Counted from the stretch's first letter, positions 1 through 7,393 are shown. The stretch is 9,657 nucleotides of DNA from Anaerolineales bacterium (GCA_025966435.1 JAICRQ010000092.1:1-9657), one strand, 5' to 3'. The notes: generated from the sequence alone by a model not told the origin. A program made the numbers and translations.

Positions 1-13
1 CCTTACTGTTTAA

Positions 14-56
14 GTGGATGCGGCTCGGACATTGCGCAACGTCCGAGCCGCTCCAC
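14..56. terminator. Strong GC-rich hairpin, possible terminator of an upstream gene
   Basis: The arms GCGGCTCGGAC (20-30) and GTCCGAGCCGC (41-51) are perfectly complementary over 11 bp. They are extended by GTGGA (14-18) pairing with TCCAC (52-56), with only T19 bulged. The 10-base loop contains the self-complementary TTGCGCAA. There is no clear T-tract on either side, so it is not a textbook intrinsic terminator. No gene starts before position 210, so it most likely closes a transcription unit lying to the left of the window. An mRNA-stabilising stem or a protein-binding palindrome is also possible. Confidence 0.55.
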
Positions 57-209
57 GTGCTAAAACCTCAGCCAAAAGAGATGGATATGGCGTTTGCTAG
101 TGTAACTTAATTGTAGACAAGCACACCTTACAGTCGGTTTACCGCAGCGCGGCACTCTCTACAGAGAATTAGAAGTAAAATCAATTAACGTTTTATATGG
201 ATGTAGAGT

Positions 210-1886
210 TTGAAACTCAAATACGAAGTTAAGTCTATAACCCGGCGCGCTGTAATGGCGATGTTCTGCACGCTGTTATTGACGAGCTGTGCAAATACTG
301 CTACACCAACCCCACCCAATATGGCGTTCATGGATATCCCGAAGCCCGGGGAAAACCAAGAGACCACCACGCCGCCAGCCAGACCCAGTGCCACCCCTCT
401 GCCAAATGCAGAGACCCTGCGGGTTGCCATCTGGATGCCTCCTTATCTTGCTGAGACGTTGGATGGAACATTCCTGGAACCCTTGCAGGGCATGTTTGTC
501 AGCGATGAAATGGCCGCGAACGTCCGCCTGGAAGTGGGGGAAGAAAATTTAGTCAGCCATTGGGTGTATGCACTCGTGACTCCGTTCTCTTCCACCATGC
601 AGGGAGTCTCCGGGGACGACCTGCTTTTGCGCTGGCAAGGTGGCAGTCCGCCATTATTGATGGACTCCAACACCTATGAAATGTTCAGCGCGGTGTGGGG
701 TCCGGCAGGGGAGTCGGGGGTACAGGTGCTGGCGAAAGAGGAACTGATCGAGTATGCCTGGGCCCACCAGCCCTCGCTGGCGATCGTCCCGTTCGAAGCC
801 CTTGAGCCGCGCTGGAAAGTCCTCCCCGTGGACGGTCTCTCGCCTGTGCACAAAGACTTTGTGCTGGAAGATTATAAGCTCAAGATGCCCCTCTCACTCA
901 ACAGTGACCCGGAGCTGATAGCGCTGATTCAAAGCAATGTGGAGATTCCACCGTCCAACCGCGACCCGCAAAAGCTGACGGTGGTTGCACTGACGGGTGT
1001 CACCGCTCTGGTGCGCGCCACTGCGTTTGAGATGGAACAACACGGTATGACGTACCCCGCGCAGGATATTCGCGACTGGCTGCGGAACGCGGATGTTACG
1101 CACATTAGCAACGAGGTGCCCTTTGCCGGAGACTGCCCATATCCTGACCCCGTCCAGCCGGACGTCCGGTTTTGCAGCGGGGACGATGCAATTCAACTGC
1201 TGGAAGATATCGGCACGGATGTGGTGGAGCTGACTGGCGATCACTTCCAGGATTGGGGCACAGATGCGATGTTCCACACTCTCGAGATGTACCGTGAGCG
1301 CGGCTGGCTATATTACGGCGGCGGGACGGACCTCGCCGATGCACGAAAAGCCCTGCTGATTGAGAACCATCCCAACCAAATTGCGTTCATTGGCTGCAAC
1401 GCCAAAGGCGGCTCCTTCGCCCAGGCGAGTGAAACAACACCCGGCGCCGCGCCTTGCGATATGGACTGGATGGCGGAGGAGATCCGCCGCCTTAAGCAGG
1501 AAGGTTATCTTGTGATCGCGACCTTTCAGCATCACGAATATTACACCTACGAAGCACAGGCAGACCAGCAGCGCGATTTCCGTCAGATGGCGGAAGCCGG
1601 AGCCGTGATTGTCAGCGGCAGCCAGGCACATCAGCCGCAGGGGATGGAGTTCCTGAATGGCTCTTTCATCCATTACGGTCTTGGAAACCTGTTCTTTGAT
1701 CAGTATAGTTTGTGCATGGCTTGTCGCCAGGGGTTGATCGACCATCATGTTTTTTACGACGGTCGGCACGTCAGCACAGAGCTATTGCCCATCCAGTTTG
1801 TGGATTACGCCCGCTCCCGCCCGATGACCTTCGAGGAGACAAGCGAACTGCTCCAGACGTTGTTCCTCGCCAGCGGTTGGCAGTAG
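210..1886 (+). CDS. CapA-family lipoprotein with extra N-terminal domain
   Basis: Predicted secreted lipoprotein of 558 residues. The TTG start at 210 is preferred because it gives an n-region with Lys/Arg (residues 2-13), a hydrophobic stretch and the lipobox LTSC with Cys27. The ATG at 255 would leave only 11 residues before the Cys and no basic charge. An in-frame stop at 204-206 excludes longer starts. A Thr/Pro-rich linker follows (about 29-65). Residues about 70-245 form a domain that resembles a periplasmic-binding fold only loosely. Residues about 256-500 match the CapA/PGA_cap metallophosphatase-like family: SNE (300-302), GDH (343-345), QHHE (440-443), SQAH (to His474) and YGLGN (489-493). 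CapA proteins take part in poly-gamma-glutamate capsule export or anchoring, but no capB, capC or pgs partner is nearby, so the substrate is unknown. The usual Gly-Asp metal motif reads Gly263-Val264 here. Transcription converges with the oxidoreductase gene. Confidence 0.9.
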   Translation: MKLKYEVKSITRRAVMAMFCTLLLTSCANTATPTPPNMAFMDIPKPGENQETTTPPARPSATPLPNAETLRVAIWMPPYLAETLDGTFLEPLQGMFVSDEMAANVRLEVGEENLVSHWVYALVTPFSSTMQGVSGDDLLLRWQGGSPPLLMDSNTYEMFSAVWGPAGESGVQVLAKEELIEYAWAHQPSLAIVPFEALEPRWKVLPVDGLSPVHKDFVLEDYKLKMPLSLNSDPELIALIQSNVEIPPSNRDPQKLTVVALTGVTALVRATAFEMEQHGMTYPAQDIRDWLRNADVTHISNEVPFAGDCPYPDPVQPDVRFCSGDDAIQLLEDIGTDVVELTGDHFQDWGTDAMFHTLEMYRERGWLYYGGGTDLADARKALLIENHPNQIAFIGCNAKGGSFAQASETTPGAAPCDMDWMAEEIRRLKQEGYLVIATFQHHEYYTYEAQADQQRDFRQMAEAGAVIVSGSQAHQPQGMEFLNGSFIHYGLGNLFFDQYSLCMACRQGLIDHHVFYDGRHVSTELLPIQFVDYARSRPMTFEETSELLQTLFLASGWQ

Positions 1887-1953
1887 GCAAGTTAATTGTT
1901 CGGTGTGGGTCTGCGACCCCGCCGCCTCAGAGATTTGATGTTTGAACGCGAAC

Positions 1954-1992
1954 GTGTGCCTGAGAAACTCGAAAAGCGTTTCTCAAGCACAC
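1954..1992. terminator. Long imperfect hairpin between convergent genes
   Basis: TGAGAAAC (1961-1968) pairs perfectly with GTTTCTCA (1978-1985). After one C/A mismatch, GTGTGC (1954-1959) pairs with GCACAC (1987-1992). This gives 15-base arms with one mismatch around a 9-base loop. It lies 68 bases after the CapA-like stop and 90 bases beyond the stop of the convergent oxidoreductase gene, where a shared bidirectional terminator would be expected. Neither flank has a clean T-run, so termination is an inference from position and stem strength. Confidence 0.55.
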
Positions 1993-2048
1993 ATCTCTAC
2001 CCCTCTGTTTCCCCCAGTGCATTCTCCTCGAAAGACAGACCAAACATC

Positions 2049-2085
2049 CTTACTTTGTAAGCGTCATTCACCCGGCCAGGCTTAC
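2049..2085. repeat. Three complementary elements forming alternative small hairpins
   Basis: CTTAC (2049-2053) can pair with GTAAG (2057-2061) across a 3-base loop. The same middle element, GTAAGC (2057-2062), can instead pair with GCTTAC (2080-2085) across 17 bases. The last element overlaps the oxidoreductase stop codon (2082-2084 on the minus strand). The two pairings exclude each other. Stems are only 5-6 bp, so chance is a serious alternative. Confidence 0.3.
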
Positions 2086-3494
2086 GCAGCTGGTCTGATA
2101 TTCTGGTTGACGTGGAAGAAATTGTGCGGATCATATTTGGCTTTGAGCTGCGCGAGGCGGGCATAGTTATCACGATATGCCGCTTTCACGCGCTCTTCCC
2201 CCTCATCCATGATCATGTTGACGTAGGCACCGCCTGCCGAAAATGGATGCAACGCTAGCCAGTAATCTTTCGCCCACCCCGCCAGGCGTTCATTATTGTT
2301 TGGATCAGGATCGACGCCAACGATCACTTGTGCAAAATTGGCATCGCGATATGCCCAGGCAGTGTCCTGACTACTAACTTGATGTACGGCGCCATTGATC
2401 GGATAAATATGCATGGTGGATAGCATGGTGGGCAGTTGAGCGCCGTATTTTGCGTGCAGCTCAATGGCTTTATCATCGTAATGGTTGAAGAAATCCGCTC
2501 GCCAATACGACTGCAACCCCGGCGGATACAATGCATCAAATAGACTTTGCAGAGCGGGGTAGGGGATGGGACCAGCGAAATCAATCGCGGGTGGATGAAG
2601 CTTGCGAATCGGCTCGAGTGTCGCCGCCCCTTCCGCTACGTCACCGGTGAAGCACCACACGATGACGCACATCTTCTGAAGATGGTGCTCTTGAGGGAAA
2701 GGCGCACCCGGTGGCACGGTTGCAAAAGCAAACCAGCCATTGATGTTGTTCGGGGCATTGAGAATCAAGTCCTGCCAGTACTGAAACACGTCGGCAGTCT
2801 TCTCAAGCGGCCAAAACATGGGTCCGCCATAAACCGTTTGAACGGGATTCGCTTTGAACAGGAAGGATGTTACAACACCAAAGTTCCCGCCGCCGCCGCG
2901 CACCGCCCAAAAGAGGTCGGCGTTTTCAGAAGCGCTTGCAGTCACAAAACGTCCATCAGCTAGGACCATATCAACGCTTAGCAGGTTGTCAATCGTCAGA
3001 CCGTAATTGCGAGCAAGATAGCCAATGCCGCCTCCAAGCGTTAAGCCTCCGACGCCAGTCGTTGAAATAATACCGCTGGGCACAGCCAATCCAAATGCAT
3101 GGGTGGCATGATCCACGTCACCCCAGAGGCAGCCACCGTCGACGCGCACGGTCTGATTGGACGGGTCGACCCGGATGCCGCGCATCCGTGAAAGATCGAT
3201 CACCAGTCCACCATCGCAAGTTCCTAAACCGGGAGCGTTATGCCCACCCCCGCGAACTGCAACGGTGAGTTGGTTGTCTCGGCCAAAGTGAATTGCCTGA
3301 ATCACGTCCGCGACGTCCCTACACTGTGCTATCAGCGCCGGGGATTTGTCGATCATGGCATTGTAGACCTTGCGCGCCTCCTCGTAGCGCGCGTTGCCTG
3401 GCTGGATCAATTCGCCACGCAATTGTGTGCCGAACGCCTTGACCGCCTCTTCGGCAAGCTGAGGCGCCCTCTGGGTGACAGGTTGTGCAGACAT
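2082..3494 (-). CDS. FAD-linked oxidoreductase, berberine-bridge-enzyme-like
   Basis: A 470-residue flavoprotein with no signal peptide, so probably cytoplasmic. The start at 3494 (MSAQPV) is chosen because AAGGAG lies 5 bases upstream; the in-frame ATG 45 bases further upstream has no comparable site. The FAD-binding (PCMH-type) domain covers about residues 50-220. It includes RGGGHN, where His85 matches the histidine that carries covalent FAD in this family, then STTGVGG (144-150) with a glycine-rich stretch, and a later RGGGGNFG segment. The C-terminus has the BBE signature: YDPHNFF (454-460) and NQNI (463-466). The second flavin-linking Cys of plant BBE and GOOX enzymes aligns with Ile143, so a single His link is expected. 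Family members oxidise sugars, alcohols or secondary metabolites; the substrate cannot be read from sequence. The gene lies downstream of the large regulator on the same strand and has its own apparent promoter. Confidence 0.95.
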   Translation of the reverse strand: MSAQPVTQRAPQLAEEAVKAFGTQLRGELIQPGNARYEEARKVYNAMIDKSPALIAQCRDVADVIQAIHFGRDNQLTVAVRGGGHNAPGLGTCDGGLVIDLSRMRGIRVDPSNQTVRVDGGCLWGDVDHATHAFGLAVPSGIISTTGVGGLTLGGGIGYLARNYGLTIDNLLSVDMVLADGRFVTASASENADLFWAVRGGGGNFGVVTSFLFKANPVQTVYGGPMFWPLEKTADVFQYWQDLILNAPNNINGWFAFATVPPGAPFPQEHHLQKMCVIVWCFTGDVAEGAATLEPIRKLHPPAIDFAGPIPYPALQSLFDALYPPGLQSYWRADFFNHYDDKAIELHAKYGAQLPTMLSTMHIYPINGAVHQVSSQDTAWAYRDANFAQVIVGVDPDPNNNERLAGWAKDYWLALHPFSAGGAYVNMIMDEGEERVKAAYRDNYARLAQLKAKYDPHNFFHVNQNIRPAA

Positions 3495-3499
3495 GTATG

Positions 3500-3505
3500 C
3501 TCCTT
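3500..3505 (-). promoter_or_regulatory. Ribosome binding site that sets the oxidoreductase start
   Basis: On the minus strand this reads AAGGAG, a strong Shine-Dalgarno match, with a 5-base spacer (CATAC) before the ATG at 3494-3492. It is the reason for preferring the 470-residue product over the 485-residue frame that begins at 3539. Confidence 0.85.
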
Positions 3506-3580
3506 GATCAAAGTTGATATCCATTATGTTTGTGTGCAATCACCGGAGCTCTCGCGTCCGGCAGTTGTTTCTTCTAACCC

Positions 3581-3589
3581 ACTATAGCA
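3581..3589 (-). promoter_or_regulatory. Extended -10 promoter of the oxidoreductase gene
   Basis: The minus strand reads TGC-TATAGT, an extended -10 (TGn plus five of six TATAAT positions). Transcription would begin near 3574, giving a leader of about 80 bases before the start codon. The hexamer 17 bases upstream (3604-3609, reading CGCTTT) is a poor -35, which fits a promoter that needs an activator. The heptamer repeats just upstream overlap that -35 position. Confidence 0.55.
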
Positions 3590-3595
3590 AAGGAG

Positions 3596-3625
3596 GCGTT
3601 AGTAAAGCGTTAGCCCAGCCGTTAA
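3596..3625 (-). promoter_or_regulatory. SARP-type operator: heptamer direct repeats, 11-bp period
   Basis: On the minus strand, two identical heptamers CTAACGC lie at 3607-3613 and 3596-3602, separated by TTTA, so they repeat every 11 bp. A third, degenerate copy (3619-3625, sharing TAACG) lies one 12-bp step further upstream. Nine bases separate the proximal heptamer from the -10 element, and the repeats cover the -35 position. Streptomyces SARP activators (ActII-ORF4, DnrI type) are known to bind heptamer direct repeats at 11-bp spacing about 8 bp before the -10. The gene upstream of this site encodes a protein with that DNA-binding domain. Sites are seen in the sequence; binding is inferred. 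Confidence 0.5.
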
Positions 3626-3646
3626 ATAAAATATTGAGGTGGCAAT

Positions 3647-6600
3647 TCAGAGCTCTTCCAGGAAGGCACGCGCCGCTACAAGATCAGGTAAATCAAAGCC
3701 TTCTGAGAACCATTGATATAAAGAAGTGATATGTTGCTTCACTTCCTTTGGGCATGAATGAGCAGGCCACAGCCGTGCCAGACTCAGCGCAGAGCGCAAT
3801 TCCAATAATTTGGCTTCCTGCCCTTCTGCAATATCAATAGCGCGCCGGAACGCGATTTCTGCCCCAATAACATCCCCCTGAATCTGCAATAGCTCACCTT
3901 TGATACGAAATAATTCTGCCTCGCACCACCTCTCTCCGCTTTGGTCAACCTGCGCAATTGCCTCGTTGACCAGTGTCAAACCTTTATGTATCTCTCCCTT
4001 TTTCCCATATTGCTCAGCCAACCGCGCCCTGTGGTGAGGCACTATGAATTTCCCACCCGCAGCTTGAAAGCCAGAAATGCCTTTTTCCATTTCAGCAATC
4101 CCCATCTCAACGTCTCCTTGCTCTGCTAATGCCCAACCGTGGGAAGCTAGAGTAAGTGAAATCCAATAATTTAATTGATATTCAGAGCAAAAAGTAAGAG
4201 TTGCCTCAGCAAGTTCCCGTGTCTTTTGGATGTCCCGGCAAATGTTATGATGTAATACATCCGTATACATGATATACGCACGAGTGAGAGGATGTGCTAG
4301 TTTCAAAGCATATGCCTGAGCATCCTGGCCAGCCTGCCTGGCTTCGTCGATGTAGCCAAGACAAGCGGAAGCCCATGCCAGTCGAATGAGACAAATAGCT
4401 TGGGGATCTTGCGAGTATAAGGCAATATGGGCATGGGCATGGGCAGGATCGTACCGATTAATTGCTTGTTTGAAATGCCAGCAAGCCTTACGAAACGCTC
4501 CCTGCCATTGAAGTGTTACCCCAAGAACATAATGTCCTTCCACAACTAGCATGATATCTTGCTCTTGTTCCGCCCTACTCAGAAGTTGATTGCCTATGAC
4601 AAACGCTTTTTCAAATTCAGTATGCTGGAGGTGGGCAATCGCCAGAGCTCGCAATATCGGAGGACTCACGGGCCTCGCCAACTGTTCGCATAACTCCTTT
4701 GCGCGGCTATAAACCTTCAAAACTTCCGGCGCTCCATAGCCTTGGGTGGAAACCATCGATATTCCAAGGTAGGTCTGTAATGCTAATTCCTGTTCATCTC
4801 GTTCCTTATTCGAGGGCAATGTTTTCAGCAGCATCAGGGCCTTGAGCAGGAGACGTGTCGCTTCGTTATGAGCAAATATCTGTTGCGCCCAAACCGCCGC
4901 TTTTTCATAGTAATCAAGGGCTTGTTGTGTCAGACCTGCGCGCTCAAAGTGTGTTGCAAGTTGTCCGCTGATTGGTTCAAGATTTCCTGCATGAAGGTCA
5001 TGCAGCGCCTGTGCCACGTTTCGATGAAGCAACCGACGCTGTGGAGCGCTAATCTCTAAATAAGCAACCTCGCGCAACTTGTCGTGCGTGAAATCATAGA
5101 TGTTAACACTCTGTTCCCGGATGATTCGTTTTTGCCACAGTTCATTGAGAAGACCGACGACTGTTTCCTCATCGTTGTGTCCCGCCTGTACCAGCAAATT
5201 GAGCGGGAAGGCGCGTCCAATCACAGCGCCCAGTTCTGCCACTTTCCGTGCCTGAGGTGAGAGTTGAACCAAACGTCCTACGATCACCGCATGTACACGA
5301 GGAGGAGGTGGATGTGCATTGTCAGAATTTGCTATATTTATCTGATCGGCTTCAACGGTCTCCGAACCTGAAACCTGAGCGCGAACGGTTTCTACAACAA
5401 AAAGTGGGTTTCCCTCTGTCTCACGAAACAAGCGGAGGATGTCTCTATCTTCCAGCGCATGTCCCTGCACCTCAGCGGCAAGCCTGGCGGTTTCTGCAGC
5501 ATCCAGTGGAGATAACTCAATCGTCAAGATCCTATCCTCCGCCTGCAACTGCCGCGCCATTAAGGAAAGAGGGTGTTCTGGAGGAGACTCTTCGCTGCGT
5601 GCGGTACCGACAATGAGCAGGTCAGTGTGCGGTTCAAACCGTAAAAGAAAATGGAGCCATTCCAGCGTTTCCTGGTCGGACCAGTGCAGATCATCGATCC
5701 AGAGCAGAAGAGGATGCTTTCCAGAATGGATACCGCGCGCCAAGGCTTCAAAAAAGAACTGTCGCTGTCCATATTCCGAAATCGGTGTAGGGCGTGCAAG
5801 ATCTGGGTGTTCGAATAAAAGCTCAGGTAAAAGACGCGCGATTTCTGTTAACCAAACCTTATCCAGCGATGCAATATAGGGACGTATATTTCCGCTGCGC
5901 AGCAGATCGCTTACCGGCCCCAACGATAAACGACCTTCCACGCCATAGGAACGGCTATAGGCGGTGGCGAAGCCCTGACGCATCACCCAATTGAACAGCT
6001 CCTCCGCCAGACGTGATTTGCCAATGCCTGCTTCGCCTGTAATGAGTACCAGGTGTGGGCCTCCACTGACCGCGCGTTTCCAGGCAGCTTGTAACTGTTG
6101 CCATTCGGGTTGCCGCCCCGCCAATTTGAACAACGCTGCAATCGAGCTCTGCTTTCCACGCTGCGGAGCAGTCACCTGGGACGCATCCTGCAATCTCTGG
6201 TAGGTAGAGCGAAGCATTTCACTGGGCTCGACACCCAACTCACGTTGAAGAGTCACCACCGCGTGCTGGTATACACGGCGTGCTCCGCTCAGATCATTAT
6301 TCAGCGCATGCAGGCGGATTAAGGTCCCATAGGTTCCTTCATCAAACGGATTCAGATTCAATAAGCGCTGCCCAATGGTCAGTGCCAGCGCGTATTCGTC
6401 TTGCGTTTCGAGAATCTGTATCAATTTCCGATGGGCGTTTTGACTTTGCAGCCGCAAGTCTTCACGCTCGGGCGCAATCCAATCCTCGTACGAACCTGGT
6501 AATAGATCCCCCTGATAAGCAGAAAGAGCCTTTTCCAGTGCTACTCTTTGAAGACTCTGATCCCCACGCTTGTTGTATACATTAGCGTCTTCTAGAGCCT

Positions 6601-7288
6601 GTTTAAAAAGCAAGACGTCAATGATTTGTTTCTCATCTGTTTTCCAATAAATGGTATTTGTATCTACTTGTAGAAAACGATCTGAATCAGGCAGTGCTTG
6701 CCGGAGCTGAAATAAGAACTGGCGCAGGTTATTACGAGCCTGCGCTTCGGAAGTATCGGGCCAGAAGAGAAAGGCAACCTGTTGACGAGACTGCGGCGAA
6801 TCCGCATGGAGAATAAGAAAAGTGAGGAGGGATTGTAGTCGCGCTGCATTAACGCCTGTAATTACCCTATTGTCATAGACGAGACGAAACCCTCCTAAAA
6901 GCTGGGCTTGCAGGAGTGGTAAAGACACTATTGGGCGCTGCTGAGTCAGCAGCCGGGCTGCTTCTGACTGTTCGTTTTGCCGGATGACACTGGTCGTTAA
7001 CGGGGTAGATAGACTGGACTTTGGTTCTTCTGTTGGCTGGGTTAATGGAAGGGGAAAACCAGTGATGCCACGTGCAAAGGAAATCCATTGGGAACGTTCG
7101 GATTCAGGAATGCCAAGTTTTTCCACCAGAATACTCGCCAGCTCTTTCGATGGTTTGAGCGTCCCTGCTTCGATTCGACGCAGGGTTACTTCTGCACAAC
7201 CGACCTGACTGGCGAACGCTTTACGACTCAAGTCCAACGTGCGGCGTTGTCTCCGAAGCCAGACCCCAAATGAGATTTCTTCTTGCAT
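3647..7288 (-). CDS. XRE + SARP/BTAD + AAA-type ATPase + TPR transcriptional regulator
   Basis: A 1213-residue regulator. Residues about 5-72 are an XRE-type helix-turn-helix (recognition region about 21-42). After a linker, residues about 127-218 match the OmpR-like winged-helix domain of SARP proteins, including FLFWPD and ARNNLRQ. Residues about 222-370 are the bacterial transcriptional activator domain (BTAD), ending RELGVEPSEML. An AAA/STAND-type ATPase follows: Walker A GEAGIGKS (418-425; Lys424) and Walker B LLLWIDDLHW (527-536; Asp532, Asp533). The rest, from about 750 on, is helical and TPR-like. There is no C-terminal LuxR-type HTH, so DNA contact must come from the N-terminus. AfsR has the SARP-ATPase-TPR order without the XRE domain. 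By analogy, nucleotide and ligand or partner binding gate DNA binding. The ATG at 7288 has only a weak AAGAAG upstream. The likely local target is the downstream oxidoreductase gene. Confidence 0.95.
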   Translation of the reverse strand: MQEEISFGVWLRRQRRTLDLSRKAFASQVGCAEVTLRRIEAGTLKPSKELASILVEKLGIPESERSQWISFARGITGFPLPLTQPTEEPKSSLSTPLTTSVIRQNEQSEAARLLTQQRPIVSLPLLQAQLLGGFRLVYDNRVITGVNAARLQSLLTFLILHADSPQSRQQVAFLFWPDTSEAQARNNLRQFLFQLRQALPDSDRFLQVDTNTIYWKTDEKQIIDVLLFKQALEDANVYNKRGDQSLQRVALEKALSAYQGDLLPGSYEDWIAPEREDLRLQSQNAHRKLIQILETQDEYALALTIGQRLLNLNPFDEGTYGTLIRLHALNNDLSGARRVYQHAVVTLQRELGVEPSEMLRSTYQRLQDASQVTAPQRGKQSSIAALFKLAGRQPEWQQLQAAWKRAVSGGPHLVLITGEAGIGKSRLAEELFNWVMRQGFATAYSRSYGVEGRLSLGPVSDLLRSGNIRPYIASLDKVWLTEIARLLPELLFEHPDLARPTPISEYGQRQFFFEALARGIHSGKHPLLLWIDDLHWSDQETLEWLHFLLRFEPHTDLLIVGTARSEESPPEHPLSLMARQLQAEDRILTIELSPLDAAETARLAAEVQGHALEDRDILRLFRETEGNPLFVVETVRAQVSGSETVEADQINIANSDNAHPPPPRVHAVIVGRLVQLSPQARKVAELGAVIGRAFPLNLLVQAGHNDEETVVGLLNELWQKRIIREQSVNIYDFTHDKLREVAYLEISAPQRRLLHRNVAQALHDLHAGNLEPISGQLATHFERAGLTQQALDYYEKAAVWAQQIFAHNEATRLLLKALMLLKTLPSNKERDEQELALQTYLGISMVSTQGYGAPEVLKVYSRAKELCEQLARPVSPPILRALAIAHLQHTEFEKAFVIGNQLLSRAEQEQDIMLVVEGHYVLGVTLQWQGAFRKACWHFKQAINRYDPAHAHAHIALYSQDPQAICLIRLAWASACLGYIDEARQAGQDAQAYALKLAHPLTRAYIMYTDVLHHNICRDIQKTRELAEATLTFCSEYQLNYWISLTLASHGWALAEQGDVEMGIAEMEKGISGFQAAGGKFIVPHHRARLAEQYGKKGEIHKGLTLVNEAIAQVDQSGERWCEAELFRIKGELLQIQGDVIGAEIAFRRAIDIAEGQEAKLLELRSALSLARLWPAHSCPKEVKQHITSLYQWFSEGFDLPDLVAARAFLEEL

Positions 7289-7302
7289 GTTTTCTTCTTT
7301 GT

Positions 7303-7323
7303 ATCAGCTTTTATATCGCTTTT
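7303..7323. repeat. Tandem GCTTTT repeats with 11-bp period in the divergent region
   Basis: GCTTTT occurs at 7307-7312 and 7318-7323, exactly 11 bp apart, within the longer pair ATCAGCTTTT (7303-7312) and ATCGCTTTT (7315-7323). The site is 15-35 bases upstream of the regulator start, between it and the divergent lipoprotein gene. The spacing resembles the operator at 3596-3625, but the bases differ. It could be an autoregulatory site or a chance repeat in AT-rich DNA. Confidence 0.3.
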
Positions 7324-7353
7324 GGCATTATGTTAATTTCCCAATTTCGATAA

Positions 7354-7359
7354 ATTATA
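7354..7359 (-). promoter_or_regulatory. Candidate -10 of the regulator gene
   Basis: The minus strand reads a perfect TATAAT, preceded directly by TG. Transcription would begin near 7347, giving a leader of about 59 bases. No good -35 is present at 16-18 bp spacing. The region is AT-rich, so a chance match is possible. A + strand promoter for the lipoprotein gene must also lie within 7289-7393, but I cannot place one with confidence. Confidence 0.4.
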
Positions 7360-7393
7360 CAAGCATTTACTGAGTTACAGGGGATCAGCTTTC

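Noticed and set aside
156..167. Short inverted repeat TCTCT-AC-AGAGA upstream of the CapA-like gene
   Set aside because: It has only 5-bp arms with a 2-base spacer, no associated promoter, and is likely to arise by chance.
255..257. ATG as the start of the CapA-like lipoprotein
   Set aside because: It would leave a signal peptide of 11 residues before the lipobox Cys with no positive charge. The TTG at 210 gives a normal n-region.
1308..1769. Long open frame on the minus strand inside the CapA-like gene
   Set aside because: It is a shadow of the + strand gene, whose conserved CapA motifs fall in the same stretch. It has no ribosome site and no recognisable protein features.
2547..2963. Open + frame opposite the oxidoreductase
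   Set aside because: It is antisense to a well-supported FAD enzyme and shows no independent start signal or domain.
3647..3760. C-terminal LuxR-type helix-turn-helix in the regulator
   Set aside because: The protein ends in a TPR-like helical region (finishing AFLEEL) with no LuxR motif.
5439..5879. Open + frame opposite the ATPase region of the regulator
   Set aside because: The translation is Ser/Arg/Cys-rich, typical of antisense reading. The minus strand here encodes the Walker B motif.
7322..7360. TTGGCA and TTATAC as a + strand promoter for the first lipoprotein
   Set aside because: The spacing is 27 bases, too long for a sigma-70-type promoter, and no better pair was found.
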